Both the position numbers and the translations under genes were made by a program. This document shows positions 1-8,644 of a DNA stretch of 32,940 bases, piece by piece (position 1 is the stretch's first letter; the number at the start of each line of letters is the position of its first letter). Below the pieces are notes generated by a model that had not been told where the DNA came from, did not search any database, and saw only the letters and a list, made by a program, of their open reading frames with translations. This DNA is from Acidobacteriota bacterium. Its GTDB lineage: Bacteria > Acidobacteriota > UBA6911. The stretch lies in the NCBI GenBank assembly GCA_012719455.1, contig JAAYAJ010000005.1, forward strand, positions 1 to 32,940, given 5' to 3'.

Positions 1-1
1 A

Positions 2-27
2 CCGGGGGCGCGGCGCCGCGCCCCCGG
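2..27 (-). terminator. GC-rich palindrome after the CoA-transferase gene
   Basis: A perfect 26-base inverted repeat with 13-base arms (CCGGGGGCGCGGC and its complement) lies 13 bases beyond the stop codon of the leftward gene. It can form a very stable hairpin and probably marks the 3' end of that transcript. The window ends too soon to see whether a T-run follows on the minus strand, so intrinsic termination is an inference. Confidence 0.5.
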
Positions 28-40
28 CGGTGGATGCCGA

Positions 41-1564
41 CTAGGCGGCCGATTCGGGGAAGGAGCTGCAGGCGGCGTCGTAATCCTTCCACCAACCTTC
101 GAGCAGATCCATGTTGGCCAACCGGGGTTGGTCCCCATCGCCTGCGATCTTCAGGTAGTCGTGCAGGACCGGGCGGAAATGGGGGTGTGCGCACTTGGAG
201 ATGATGTCTTCCGCACGGCGGCGCGCCGAACGGATCTCGGTGTTCAGGGCGAATCCCTGCTCGGTGACCACGCAGTGGATATCGTGTTCGGTGTGGTCGA
301 TGTGGCGCACGTACGGCAGCACGCAGCTGACCACCCTCCCGTCCCTCAGGCGCCGGACCGAGGGGGTGTGGACGACGCTGAGGTAGGCGTGCCGGAAAAA
401 GTCTCCGCTCCCGCCGAGGCCGTTGACCACCCGGGAGCCGTCGATATGGGTCGAATTGACATGCCCGTAGATATCGACCTCGATTGGGGTGTTCATGGCG
501 ATTACGAACAGGCGCGTGATCACCTCCGCGTTGTTCGACAGCCACATCGGCCGCAGGACCACCTTCTCGCGGCACCGGGAAAAGAGCCGCATGAATTCCT
601 GCCGGGACTCCGCCGAGAAGGAAACCGAAGTGGCCGAGGCATGATCGAACTTCTCGTCGTCCTCGACGTAGCGCATCATGCCGTCCTGGAACACTTCGGT
701 CCAGAAGCGGATCTTCTGGAACGGGGATTTATAGAGTTCCCCCACGATGGCGTTGGCCACGTTGCCGACTCCCGACTGGATGGGGGGGAGGCGGCTGCCC
801 CAGTGGAACGTCTTGTGGCAGTACATCAGGAACTCGATGACGTTCTGGGCGATCCGGGTCTCGACTTCGGTCGTCGGCTTGAAGCTCACGGGGTAATCGG
901 GCTTTTCGGAGTGGATGATGGCGGCCACCCGGCTCTTGTCGATCTCCACGTAAGGAAGGCCGACGCGGTCACCGACATTGACGATGGGGATGGGCCAGCC
1001 CACCTTCGGGTGGACGCTCGGAAGGGCGATGTCGTGAAACCCGGTGTAATCGGGGATCGCCGTGTTCACCTCGAGGACGATCTTCTTCGCAATGGTCAGC
1101 GCTTCCGCCGAAACTCCGACCGAACCGGACAGGACCACGCTGCCATCGGGGCGGATGCGTGAGACCTCCACCACGGCGAGATCGATCCCGCCGTAAAACC
1201 CGTAGAGGAGGTTCCGGGCGAAGGAAGAGAGGTGGACGTCGGTGAAGTCCATTTTCCCCGCGTGGATCAGCTTCCGGGAAGCCTTGGAGGACATGTACGG
1301 GCCGCGCTTGCCGATGAACGGGGCGATCGGTCCCTCCACCTCCTCCGAAAGCGAGGCCCCGCTGAAGAGGCCGATCCTGGTGTCGGGCGCGTGCTGCTCC
1401 AGGTGGCGCGCCAGGGCGGGAATGAAGGTCTTGGGTTCCCCCGTCTTGGTAAAACCGCTGATGGCGATCTTCGACCGATCCCCGACCAGCTTGACCGCCT
1501 CTTCCACGGGCACCAGCTTATCCAACAATTCCCTGCACTGCACACGCTCGGTTAAAAGTGACAT
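41..1564 (-). CDS. acetyl-CoA hydrolase/transferase family protein (succinyl-CoA:acetate CoA-transferase-like)
   Basis: A 507-residue cytosolic enzyme of the acetyl-CoA hydrolase/CoA-transferase family, which moves CoA between acetate and another acyl group (often succinate) through a glutamyl-CoA intermediate. The family signature GVGNVANAI is followed by RFWTEVFQDG, whose Glu290 matches the catalytic glutamate of AarC/Cat1-type enzymes. The glycine motif NGLGGSGDF and the C-terminal VVTEQGFAL are also present. The start chosen is the ATG at 1564, because GGAG lies six bases upstream and the family normally begins near MSLLTERV; the upstream in-frame extension of 32 residues is Arg/Ser-rich and unlike the family. 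The gene is monocistronic in this window and divergent from serC. Substrate specificity (acetate with succinate, or butyrate/propionate) cannot be decided from sequence alone. Confidence 0.9.
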   Translation of the reverse strand: MSLLTERVQCRELLDKLVPVEEAVKLVGDRSKIAISGFTKTGEPKTFIPALARHLEQHAPDTRIGLFSGASLSEEVEGPIAPFIGKRGPYMSSKASRKLIHAGKMDFTDVHLSSFARNLLYGFYGGIDLAVVEVSRIRPDGSVVLSGSVGVSAEALTIAKKIVLEVNTAIPDYTGFHDIALPSVHPKVGWPIPIVNVGDRVGLPYVEIDKSRVAAIIHSEKPDYPVSFKPTTEVETRIAQNVIEFLMYCHKTFHWGSRLPPIQSGVGNVANAIVGELYKSPFQKIRFWTEVFQDGMMRYVEDDEKFDHASATSVSFSAESRQEFMRLFSRCREKVVLRPMWLSNNAEVITRLFVIAMNTPIEVDIYGHVNSTHIDGSRVVNGLGGSGDFFRHAYLSVVHTPSVRRLRDGRVVSCVLPYVRHIDHTEHDIHCVVTEQGFALNTEIRSARRRAEDIISKCAHPHFRPVLHDYLKIAGDGDQPRLANMDLLEGWWKDYDAACSSFPESAA

Positions 1565-1998
1565 GATCTGCTCCAACGAATTCTTTAGGCGACGGGAACG
1601 CGATTCCGGGCACGGAGACCGAAACGACCCGGACCGCCGCCTTCCGGGGGCGGTCCGCAAACGGGTGCCGTCGGGTTATAAAACTTGAATATCTCACACT
1701 TTAGCTGAGGTATAAAGCCGGGTGGAACGGGACCTCAAGCCGGACTTGCAGCCCGGCCCAGCGCCGGCCGCAGGCGCCGGCGGGCGTATGTCGCCCCCCC
1801 TACCGCCGCCGGTCGAATTGTACCCGCCCCACGCCCCAAGTCAAGACCAAACCGGCCGGCCCCACGGCGGCGCCGGACGAAAAATCGATTTCGCGTCTGT
1901 TTCCCGGGAGGAGTTGTGGCATCATTGGAATTCCGCGTCGGGGTCCGGATCCCGGCGTACAACGGAAGACAATCCGGTTTTCCTGAAGGAGACGACAG
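1565..1998. other. 434-base divergent intergenic region before serC
   Basis: No convincing gene is seen here. On the plus strand a TATAAA (1711-1716) lies 20 bases after TTGAAT (1685-1690), a poorly spaced promoter candidate. GC-rich hairpin-forming sequence follows near 1763-1785 (CGCCGGC and GCCGGCG arms). If transcription starts near 1722, serC would carry an unusually long leader of about 275 bases. I see no run of T before serC, so no terminator-type attenuator. A GTG at 1916 with GGAGGA in front opens a frame that overlaps the start of serC, but its product shows no family resemblance. Confidence 0.4.
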
Positions 1999-3078
1999 AT
2001 GGCCCGCATACATAATTTCAACGCAGGTCCGGCGGCGATGCCGCTGGAAGTCATCGAGAAGGCGCGCGCGGAACTGCCCGACCTGGGAGGCATCGGCATG
2101 TCCGTCATGGAGATCTCCCACCGCTCGAAGGAATTCCAGTCCATCGTGGACGCCGCCGAGGCCGGGATCCGGCGCCTGATGAAGGTGCCCGAGGACCATG
2201 TCATCCTCTTCCTCCAGGGAGGGGCCAGCCTGCAGTTCGCCATGCTGCCGATGAACCTGCGGCGGGCGGGCAGGAGCGCCGACTACGTCGACACCGGGAA
2301 CTGGGCCACCCGGGCCCTGAAGGAGGCCCGGATCACGGGCGCCGTCAACGTGGCCTGGAGCGGGAAAGAAGACCATTACGCCCGGATCCCCAAGCCCGGG
2401 GAACTCGCTCTCCTCCCGGACGCGGAGTATGTCCATATCTGTTCGAACGAGACCATCGGCGGCATCCGCTGGACCCGGTTTCCCGAGACGAAAGCCCCGC
2501 TGGTCGTGGACATGTCAAGCGACATCCTCTCGCGCGACATCGACATCGCTCCGCTGGGAGCCGTCTACGCCGGCGCCCAGAAAAACCTGGGGCCATCGGG
2601 TTTGGCGGTCGTGATCCTGCGCCGCGACCTCGCCGAACGGGTGCCGGAGACCGTCCCCCTCTTCCTGCGCTACTCGACCCATATCGCCGACGGCAGCCTG
2701 TACAACACCCCGAACACCTGGGCCATCTACATGCTCAAGCTCACCTGCGAATGGCTGGAAGCGCGCGGGGGGGTGGCCGCCATGGAGCGGGAGAACGAGC
2801 GCAAGGCGGCGGTCCTCTACGGGGTCCTGGATTCCAGCGCATTCTGGCGCTCCCCGGTCGAGGTGGAGAGCCGCTCCATCATGAACGTCGTTTGGCGCCT
2901 GGGCAGCGAGGAACTGGAGGCGCGCTTCATCGCCGAGGCCAAAGCGGCGGGAATGGTCGGCCTCAAGGGGCACCGCTCGGTCGGCGGCATCCGGGCCAGC
3001 ATCTACAACGCCGTGCCGACCGCTTCGGTCGAGGCGTTGGCGGAATTCATGCGGGAATTCGAGCGGAAAAACGGGTAG
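1999..3078 (+). CDS. serC: phosphoserine aminotransferase
   Basis: A 359-residue PLP-dependent class V aminotransferase that converts 3-phosphohydroxypyruvate and glutamate to phosphoserine in serine synthesis (and 3-hydroxy-4-phosphohydroxythreonine in PLP synthesis). Near-complete family features are visible: the N-terminal NFNAGPAAMP, the GGAS substrate/phosphate loop near residue 75, the ICSNETIGG segment, and the PLP lysine Lys195 in GAQKNLGPSG. The C-terminal GHRSVGGIRASIYNA is the usual SerC ending, and the length fits the family (about 360). The ATG is preceded by AAGGAGA with good spacing. It converges with the ODC-like gene, 30 bases beyond its stop. No serA or serB is present in the window. 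Confidence 0.96.
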   Translation: MARIHNFNAGPAAMPLEVIEKARAELPDLGGIGMSVMEISHRSKEFQSIVDAAEAGIRRLMKVPEDHVILFLQGGASLQFAMLPMNLRRAGRSADYVDTGNWATRALKEARITGAVNVAWSGKEDHYARIPKPGELALLPDAEYVHICSNETIGGIRWTRFPETKAPLVVDMSSDILSRDIDIAPLGAVYAGAQKNLGPSGLAVVILRRDLAERVPETVPLFLRYSTHIADGSLYNTPNTWAIYMLKLTCEWLEARGGVAAMERENERKAAVLYGVLDSSAFWRSPVEVESRSIMNVVWRLGSEELEARFIAEAKAAGMVGLKGHRSVGGIRASIYNAVPTASVEALAEFMREFERKNG

Positions 3079-3108
3079 CCGCCCGCGGAGAAACGTGCCC
3101 CCGGCGGA

Positions 3109-4242
3109 TCACACGTTGATGTGAACCACCTGCGCGGGGGGGAAGCCGTTGAACCAGGTGGAAGACGCGTGGCTGTAGGCCCCGATGTTCTCAGAGTAGA
3201 CCAGGTCGCCCAGCTCGAGTTCGGGCAGGTCTTCGGCCCGCGAAACCGTGTCCAGCGCGTCGCAGGTAGGGCCGAAGACGGCCGAAATCCGCTTCGGCCC
3301 CCGTTTGAACGCCTTCAGGTGGTACTGGCAGTGGTCGAACAGGATCCCCGAGAAGGTGTGGTAGATGCCGTCGTTGATGTAGTAGCACCGCTTGCCGTCG
3401 CGCTCCGATTTGCCGATCACCTCGGCCACCGCCGTGGCGGCCGTGCCCACCATGTAACGCCCCGGTTCGGCGATGATCTCCAGTTCCTTCGGGAACAGCC
3501 GCCGGATTTCCGCACCCAGGATCCGGGCCAGGTCCCGGAAGGGGCGCACGTTGCGGTCGTAGCGCGCCGGAAAGCCGCCCCCTATGTCCAATAGCTTCAG
3601 CTTGATCCCGCGGGCCTCCGCTTCCTCCATGATGGCGGCCGAGGTCGCCAGCGCCTGGACATAGTTATCGAAATTCGTGCACTGGCTGCCCACGTGAAAT
3701 GTAAGCCCCTCCACCGCAAGGCCCGCGTCGATCGCCCGGGCCATGAGGTCCACCGCTTCCCCCGGGGCGGCCCCGAACTTGCTCGACAGCTCCACCATCG
3801 AGCCCGTGTTCGGAACCCGGATGCGCAGCGCCAGCCCGGCATTGGGCGCATGCCGGCGGATCTTCCCTATCTCTTCGACGTTGTCGTAGACCACCAGGGG
3901 GCGGTAGCGGTCGAGCTCCTCCAGGGTACGCCGGTCCTTGATGGGGTTGGCGTAGATGACCTTGTTCCAGATGAAGTCCTGCTGCTCCTCGGCCGGGAGG
4001 GCGCGGATGTTCTCGTAAACGAGGTTGAACTCGGCGATCGAAGCCACGTCGAAGCTCGACCCGATCCGGAAGAGGGTGCGGATGATCTCCGGGTCGGGGT
4101 TGGCCTTGACCGCGTAGTACGGCTGCACCCGCGGCAGGTAGCTCCGGAATGCCCGGAAATTTCCGCGCAGGACCTCGTGATCCACGACAAACAGGGGCGT
4201 CCCGTGCTTCTTCGCCAGCTCTTTCAGTTGCGACGTTTTCAT
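3109..4242 (-). CDS. type III PLP-dependent decarboxylase, ornithine decarboxylase-like
   Basis: A 377-residue fold-III (alanine-racemase-like) decarboxylase. The PLP lysine is Lys46 in YYAVKANP; the glycine-rich phosphate site is LDIGGGFP, and EPGRYMVG follows. The C-terminal GPTCDALD supplies Cys327, the signature of ornithine/lysine decarboxylases of the eukaryotic-like group rather than of diaminopimelate decarboxylase. Ornithine decarboxylation to putrescine is the likeliest reaction; lysine decarboxylation is possible. The ATG at 4242 begins MKTSQLKEL, the usual start; the longer in-frame reading adds 28 Pro/Arg-rich residues running back to the upstream gene's stop. It lies 49 bases after a deoxyhypusine-synthase-family gene on the same strand, so the pair probably forms a polyamine operon. 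Confidence 0.87.
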   Translation of the reverse strand: MKTSQLKELAKKHGTPLFVVDHEVLRGNFRAFRSYLPRVQPYYAVKANPDPEIIRTLFRIGSSFDVASIAEFNLVYENIRALPAEEQQDFIWNKVIYANPIKDRRTLEELDRYRPLVVYDNVEEIGKIRRHAPNAGLALRIRVPNTGSMVELSSKFGAAPGEAVDLMARAIDAGLAVEGLTFHVGSQCTNFDNYVQALATSAAIMEEAEARGIKLKLLDIGGGFPARYDRNVRPFRDLARILGAEIRRLFPKELEIIAEPGRYMVGTAATAVAEVIGKSERDGKRCYYINDGIYHTFSGILFDHCQYHLKAFKRGPKRISAVFGPTCDALDTVSRAEDLPELELGDLVYSENIGAYSHASSTWFNGFPPAQVVHINV

Positions 4243-4291
4243 AGGCAAGCGCGCAGCCGGCGGCGGGGCCTCCACGCCGCCGGTCCTCCCG

Positions 4292-5449
4292 TTACAAGGT
4301 CTTGTTGTGCTTCCAGTACTCCTCACTCACCAGTTCCATGATCTCCGGAAGCCGGTCGTACAGCCGCTTGAGCTTCCGCGGCTTGGAACGGGCAAGGGCG
4401 TAGTGCGCCAGCAGGGGAAAGGCCACCGTCGAATCGACGTAGCAGACGACGGCGTCGGGGAGCTGCGACGGGTCCACCTTGCCCCAGGTGACCGCTTCCT
4501 GCGGGGTCGCACCGGAAAGGCCTCCGGTGTCGGGGCGCGCGTCGGTGAACTGGATGAAGTAGTCGTGCCCCTCCTCCTTGACGCGCAGGATTTCCTGGAT
4601 CTGCGGCTCCGTCTGGAGCGTGAAGTTCTTGGGTGAACCGCCGCCGATCAGCAGCGTCCCGGTCTTGTGCCCCGCGCGCTTGGCGGCCAGCACGATCCCG
4701 GTGCTCTCGTTGACGTCGCGCGAGGGGTTGATGCGCAGGGCGTTCTTGCGCAGCTCCAGCCCGGCCACGTTCATACCGATGGTGGAATCGCCCGGTGAGG
4801 GGCAGAAGCACGGGACCCCGGCGCGGTAGGCGGCGGCCAGCAGCGAGCTGTCCTTGCGCCCCGTCTGCTCCTCGAACTCCGCGCAGTACTTCCCCAGGAG
4901 GTAGTGCAGCTCCGTGGTCCCCATCTCTTTCTGGAACTCCGGCTGCATCAGCATCTGGCGCAGGACATGGTCCGTGGCCATGAGGACGTCGTTGTAGTCG
5001 AGCAGGATATCGTAGATGCGCACGACGCCCATGCGCCTGAGCTCCTGGTCGGGGGAAAAGGGGGAGCCGCGGTAGAGAGGAAGGTTCATCGCGTAGTGCA
5101 TGTCGTGGTACAGGTTGGCCCCGGTGGCCACGATCCAGTCCACGAACCCGGCCTTGATCAACGGGACCACCACGGCGGCCCCCAGTCCGGCCGGCGTCAA
5201 CGCCCCCGCCAAGCTCATGCCCACCGTCACCTTCGGCCGGGTCATCTTCTCCGTGAACAGGCGGCAGGCTTCCTGCAGCCGCCCCCCGTTGTAGGCCAGG
5301 AATACACCGTCGATCAGGTCGGGGAGCGGCTCCTTCCCCGTGATCGGCGCGGGCAGGATGCGCCGCCCGCGCAGGAACTGCTGCTTCCCCTTGGAGAACT
5401 TGTGGGGATACTTGCTCACAAAATTCCGGGGCAATTTGACCTCGCCCAT
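4292..5449 (-). CDS. deoxyhypusine synthase family protein (probable polyamine-modifying enzyme)
   Basis: A 385-residue member of the deoxyhypusine synthase family, which uses NAD to take the aminobutyl group of spermidine and transfer it to an acceptor. The family core is clear: [57 protein letters not shown], and VTWGKV containing Lys324 at the position of the catalytic lysine of eukaryotic enzymes. In eukaryotes and archaea the acceptor is eIF5A/aIF5A; bacteria lack that protein, and bacterial members are thought to act on small polyamines (homospermidine-type synthesis) or on unknown acceptors. Adjacency to an ODC-like gene supports a small-molecule polyamine role. The ATG has GGGAGG six bases upstream. 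The exact product is inference. Confidence 0.85.
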   Translation of the reverse strand: MGEVKLPRNFVSKYPHKFSKGKQQFLRGRRILPAPITGKEPLPDLIDGVFLAYNGGRLQEACRLFTEKMTRPKVTVGMSLAGALTPAGLGAAVVVPLIKAGFVDWIVATGANLYHDMHYAMNLPLYRGSPFSPDQELRRMGVVRIYDILLDYNDVLMATDHVLRQMLMQPEFQKEMGTTELHYLLGKYCAEFEEQTGRKDSSLLAAAYRAGVPCFCPSPGDSTIGMNVAGLELRKNALRINPSRDVNESTGIVLAAKRAGHKTGTLLIGGGSPKNFTLQTEPQIQEILRVKEEGHDYFIQFTDARPDTGGLSGATPQEAVTWGKVDPSQLPDAVVCYVDSTVAFPLLAHYALARSKPRKLKRLYDRLPEIMELVSEEYWKHNKTL

Positions 5450-5546
5450 TGTCGCCTCCCGAATGGACCCGCAAAGCGGGCCTATAAAGAAACGCCCCCC
5501 GGAATCGCCGGGAGGCCTCCCGTACACCAGCCGACCGCGCCGACGG

Positions 5547-6647
5547 CTAGCTGGATGCCCTGCCGGCCGTCCCCTTGGCCTTGCCGATATTTTTCTTCGC
5601 CGGCTCCTTCGGCCTCAGGGCGCGCGTCGCCTTGCCCGCCAGCCACATCTCGGAGTTGGCCATGGCGTTCAGTTCCTTGGCCAGCTGCTTCTGGTAATTG
5701 GGCTTGCCGCAAGATTCGAGCACCCGCTTGGTCTCCTCCCCGTTGGCCACCCGCTTGTAGAGTTCCGTGAACACCGGCTTCACCGCCTTCTTGAATTTCG
5801 GCAGCCAGTCCAGGGCGCCGCGCTGGGCTGTGGCGGAGCAGTTGGAGTACATCCAATCCATGCCGTTTTCCGAGACCAGGCGGATCAGGCTCTCGGTCAG
5901 TTCCTCGACCGTTTCGTTGAAGGCCTCGCTGGGGCTGTGGCCGCGGCGCCGGAGCACGTCGTACTGGGCCTCCATCACCCCCGCCAGCGCCCCCATCAGG
6001 ATGCCTCGCTCCCCGGTCAGGTCGCTGTAGACCTCCTTCTTGAACGTCGTCGGAAACAGGTACCCCGACCCCACCGCGATCCCGAGCGCCAGGCAGCGTT
6101 CAAGGGCGCGGCCCGTGGCGTCCTGCTCCACGGCGAAGCTCGAATTGATGCCCGCACCGGAAAGGAAATTGCGGCGCAGGGAGGTCCCTGACCCCTTGGG
6201 GGCCACCATGATGACGTCGACGTCCTTGGGCGGGACGACGCCCGTCTGCTTGCGGTAGACGATGGAAAAGCCGTGGGAGAAATAGAGCGCCTTGCCCGGG
6301 GCCAGGCGTTCCTTGACCAGGGGCCAGATCTCCCGCTGGGCCGCGTCCGACACCAGCATCTCGATGATGGTCCCCCGCTCGCAGGCCTCCTCGATCGTGA
6401 AGAGGGTCTTGCCGGGCACCCACCCGTCCTTCCTGGCCCGTTGCCAGTCCTGCGGGTACTTCTTCGACTGCCCGACGATGACGTTGAACCCGTTGTCCTT
6501 CATGTTCAGGGCCTGGGCAGGCCCCTGAACGCCGTATCCGATGACGGCAATCGTCTCCCCCTTGAGCGCCTTGCGCGCCCGGCTCATAGGAAACTCCTTG
6601 CGCGTGACGATCTCTTCCTTAACGCCGCCAAAATCGATGAGAGCCAT
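5547..6647 (-). CDS. ilvC: ketol-acid reductoisomerase, fungal-like type
   Basis: A 366-residue acetohydroxyacid isomeroreductase acting in isoleucine and valine synthesis with NADPH and Mg2+. The Rossmann loop is [12 protein letters not shown]. The catalytic domain carries [38 protein letters not shown] and [19 protein letters not shown], with its metal-binding acidic residues. These segments and [17 protein letters not shown] resemble the yeast mitochondrial Ilv5 more than the common 330-residue bacterial class I enzyme. The C-terminal 25 residues are Lys/Pro/Ala-rich and look like a disordered tail. The start is supported by AAAGGAGG about ten bases upstream, and a fair promoter precedes it. 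It is not next to ilvB/ilvN. Its stop lies 97 bases upstream of the start of the deoxyhypusine-synthase-like gene on the same strand, so co-transcription is possible. Confidence 0.93.
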   Translation of the reverse strand: MALIDFGGVKEEIVTRKEFPMSRARKALKGETIAVIGYGVQGPAQALNMKDNGFNVIVGQSKKYPQDWQRARKDGWVPGKTLFTIEEACERGTIIEMLVSDAAQREIWPLVKERLAPGKALYFSHGFSIVYRKQTGVVPPKDVDVIMVAPKGSGTSLRRNFLSGAGINSSFAVEQDATGRALERCLALGIAVGSGYLFPTTFKKEVYSDLTGERGILMGALAGVMEAQYDVLRRRGHSPSEAFNETVEELTESLIRLVSENGMDWMYSNCSATAQRGALDWLPKFKKAVKPVFTELYKRVANGEETKRVLESCGKPNYQKQLAKELNAMANSEMWLAGKATRALRPKEPAKKNIGKAKGTAGRASS

Positions 6648-6718
6648 GATTGCGTCCCCTCCTTTTTAGGGTAGTAAATGTTCAGCCGCCGGCGCCTGCA
6701 TCCAGGCATGGGAAGGTT

Positions 6719-6747
6719 TTTATAAGTCATCCAAGGGCCGGGTTCAA
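6719..6747 (-). promoter_or_regulatory. probable sigma-70 promoter of ilvC
   Basis: On the minus strand TTGAAC (6742-6747) is separated by exactly 17 bases from TATAAA (6719-6724). Transcription would start near 6712 and give a 5' leader of about 65 bases containing a small GCCTG/CAGGC hairpin and then the strong AAAGGAGG site. I saw no leader peptide or terminator here, unlike in front of cimA. Confidence 0.55.
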
Positions 6748-6844
6748 GGCGAAACCTTCCTACGCCACCAGCCATTCTAGCAGAAGCGCGGAGGAGAACG
6801 CCCATATTCTTTATCCCTTCCGACCGGCGGGAATCTGTTTTATT

Positions 6845-8074
6845 ATGCCGACGGCCGCCCCCGACCGGCGGGTCTCGGACGGGAAGCGGGTTCCCGCCGG
6901 AACCCTCTCGGGCGCCGTGACCACGATGACGATGATCCTTTTCTTCGCGCTCTCTTGCACCGTCCTGGGGCTGATCAGCTGGTACCTCTTCATCCGCGGG
7001 CTCGCCGCCTTCCCCCCCGGCTCCGCGTTCCGCCGTCCCTACATCGTCCTCTTCTGGTTCCTGACCCTCTCCTTCGTCGGCGGACGCGTCTTTGAACACC
7101 TGCTCCCTTCCGCGCCGGCCACCATCCTCATCTGGATCGGCTCCTTCTGGCTGGGCGCCGTCGTCTACCTCCTGATCGCCGCCCTCTTCGTCGACCTGCT
7201 GCGGCTGGTCCACCGGTTGCGCCCCTTCTTCCCCGCAGCCGTCACGCGCGATGCCGCCCGGGCGAAGCGCCGGACCCTCGCGGTGGTCCTCCTCGCAACG
7301 GCATCGTGCCTGGCCGGGGGATACGTCAATTCCCTGTTCCCGCGGGTCCGGACCCTCGAGATCACGGTACCGGCCCATTGCGGCGGCATGGAGCGCCTCG
7401 ACATCGTGGCCGCTTCCGACATTCACCTCGGGACCATCATGGGGCGCTCCCGCCTGGACGGCATCGTCGCCACGATCAACCGCCTGCACCCCGACATCGT
7501 GCTGCTGCCGGGGGACATCGTGGACGAAGACCTCGCCCCCGTGATCCGGCAGGATCTCGGAGCGGCGATCGAGAGCCTCCGTTCCCGCTTCGGGACTTAC
7601 GCCGTCACCGGGAACCACGAGTATATCGGCGGGGTGGAGGAGGCCGCCGCCTACCTCGGCGCCCACGGCGTCACCCTCCTGCGGGACGAGAGGGTCCGGA
7701 TCGGAGACGCGTTTCACCTCGTGGGGCGCGAGGACCGCTCCATCACCCGTTTCACCGGGCGCCGCCGCAAGGGGCTCGGCGAACTCACCTCCGGCATCGA
7801 CGACGGCTGCCCCGTCATCCTGCTCGACCATCAGCCTTTCGACCTGGAAGAAGCGGCGGAGCACGGGGTCACGCTCCAGATTTCGGGCCACACGCACTAC
7901 GGCCAGCTGTGGCCCCTGCACCTCGTCGTCAAGATGATTTACGAAGTCCCTTGGGGATACCGGCGCACCGGCGCCACGCACTACTACGTGTCCTCCGGGG
8001 TCGGGACCTGGGGGCCGCCCATGCGCATCGGGAACCGCCCGGAAATCGTGCACATCCGCCTCCGCTTCCCGTAG
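6845..8074 (+). CDS. membrane-anchored metallophosphoesterase (YaeI/YkuE-like)
   Basis: About 409 residues. Four hydrophobic segments come first (starting MILFFALSCTVLGL, then IVLFWFLTLSFVGG, ILIWIGSFWLGAVVYLL and LAVVLLATASCLAGG). A calcineurin-like phosphoesterase domain follows, with the dinuclear-metal motifs SDIHLG, GDIVDE, GNHEY and GHTHYGQ. Related proteins hydrolyse phosphodiesters of lipid or cell-envelope precursors (YaeI/YkuE, LpxH-like), so a role at the membrane face is likely, but the substrate is unknown. The start is uncertain: ATG at 6845 lacks a clear ribosome site, and GTG at 6917 or ATG at 6926 just before the first membrane segment is also plausible. The gene is divergent from ilvC. 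Confidence 0.82.
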   Translation: MPTAAPDRRVSDGKRVPAGTLSGAVTTMTMILFFALSCTVLGLISWYLFIRGLAAFPPGSAFRRPYIVLFWFLTLSFVGGRVFEHLLPSAPATILIWIGSFWLGAVVYLLIAALFVDLLRLVHRLRPFFPAAVTRDAARAKRRTLAVVLLATASCLAGGYVNSLFPRVRTLEITVPAHCGGMERLDIVAASDIHLGTIMGRSRLDGIVATINRLHPDIVLLPGDIVDEDLAPVIRQDLGAAIESLRSRFGTYAVTGNHEYIGGVEEAAAYLGAHGVTLLRDERVRIGDAFHLVGREDRSITRFTGRRRKGLGELTSGIDDGCPVILLDHQPFDLEEAAEHGVTLQISGHTHYGQLWPLHLVVKMIYEVPWGYRRTGATHYYVSSGVGTWGPPMRIGNRPEIVHIRLRFP

Positions 8075-8103
8075 ACCGCCGCGGCGGGGTCCTTCGCTTT
8101 CGG

Positions 8104-8140
8104 GAGCCGGGCCCATTTCCGGATTGCCGGAACCGGGCTC
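8104..8140 (+). terminator. hairpin after the metallophosphoesterase gene
   Basis: TTCCGG (8117-8122) and CCGGAA (8127-8132) pair around a four-base loop, and an outer GAGCC/GGCTC pairing (8104-8108 with 8136-8140) closes a larger imperfect stem. It is followed only by a weak T-containing stretch. It is a likely transcript end, of modest quality, about 70 bases before the next start. Confidence 0.4.
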
Positions 8141-8213
8141 TTGGCCTTATGATGGACCCGCCAGGCCGGGCGCGGATCCACCGCTCCGGAAAAAAACAAT
8201 TGGAGGTTCTCCC

Positions 8214-8480
8214 ATGGCCGTTAAAAAACCGGCGCACGTGCTTCTGCTAGTCCATGTCACCGATCGCCTGAAGAAGGCCCCTTCCGTCCAGAAATCGCTC
8301 TCGGCATTCGGCGACGCAATCCGGACGCGACTCGGGCTCCACGAGATCCGGGAAGGGTACAGTTCCCCCGAGGGGGTGCTGGTGCTGGACATCGTGGGAG
8401 AAGCCCGGGCGAAAGAACTCAAAAAGGCGCTCGACGGAATCGAGGGGATCGAGTCGAAGCTGGTGGTATTCCGGCACTGA
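8214..8480 (+). CDS. small ACT-like ferredoxin-fold protein, possibly TM1266-type
   Basis: An 88-residue protein with a strong ribosome site (GGAGG, eight to nine bases before the ATG). The alternation of a hydrophobic strand (HVLLLVHV), a helix, the segment IRTRLGLHE, a second strand (GVLVLDIVG), a second helix (KELKKALDGI) and a final strand (SKLVVFRH) suggests a beta-alpha-beta-beta-alpha-beta ACT-like fold. This resembles the small TM1266-type proteins noted near iron-only hydrogenase systems, in which RLGL/RMGL before a strand is typical. No hydrogenase gene is in the window. The assignment rests on pattern similarity only; ligand and role are unknown. It precedes the cimA leader but is probably a separate unit. 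Confidence 0.7.
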   Translation: MAVKKPAHVLLLVHVTDRLKKAPSVQKSLSAFGDAIRTRLGLHEIREGYSSPEGVLVLDIVGEARAKELKKALDGIEGIESKLVVFRH

Positions 8481-8513
8481 TCCCCTTTTCCTCCACCCGG
8501 GCCCGCCCGGCCC

Positions 8514-8542
8514 TTGCAAACGGCCCCGCGCTGTGGCAACGT
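8514..8542 (+). promoter_or_regulatory. candidate promoter of the cimA leader
   Basis: TTGCAA (8514-8519) is followed after 17 bases by CAACGT (8537-8542), a good -35 with a poor -10. A start near 8550 would place the leader-peptide ribosome site and the whole attenuator in the transcript. The position fits; the -10 match is weak. Confidence 0.35.
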
Positions 8543-8572
8543 AAACGGGCAGGGAAATTTTCAGGGGACAGG

Positions 8573-8644
8573 ATGCATCCAGACCGCGGAATAGACACCA
8601 GAATCGCCATTACCGGCATTACCGGGGGGACTCCCGGCGGGTAG
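8573..8644 (+). CDS. Ile/Thr-rich leader peptide of the cimA attenuator
   Basis: A 23-codon open frame begins at ATG 8573 and stops at TAG 8642-8644. AGGGG lies five bases before the ATG. The middle reads I-D-T-R-I-A-I-T-G-I-T-G-G-T: four isoleucine codons (ATA, ATC, ATT, ATT) and four threonine codons within 14 positions. That density is typical of amino-acid-specific leader peptides such as ThrL and is well above chance in this high-GC, Ala/Arg-rich genome. The stop codon sits inside the antiterminator segment, so a ribosome that finishes translation would cover it. The next gene makes citramalate, the entry to a threonine-independent isoleucine route. Its proposed role is to sense charged isoleucyl- and threonyl-tRNA. 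Confidence 0.8.
   Translation: MHPDRGIDTRIAITGITGGTPGG

Noticed and set aside
1720-1734. GGGTGGAACGGGACC upstream of serC resembles the core of a T-box riboswitch
   Set aside because: The conserved core continues CCGCG, which is absent; there is no specifier-loop architecture and no terminator or sequestered ribosome site that I could identify before serC.
1916-2179. GTG-started frame of 87 codons with a good GGAGGA in front, overlapping the 5' end of serC
   Set aside because: It runs in another frame through clear serC coding sequence and its product resembles nothing; the ribosome site is probably chance.
6584-8116. Long minus-strand frame of 510 codons opposite the metallophosphoesterase gene
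   Set aside because: Its composition (Asp/Gly/Glu/Arg-rich without hydrophobic order) is that of an antisense shadow in high-GC DNA; the plus strand carries all metallophosphoesterase motifs.
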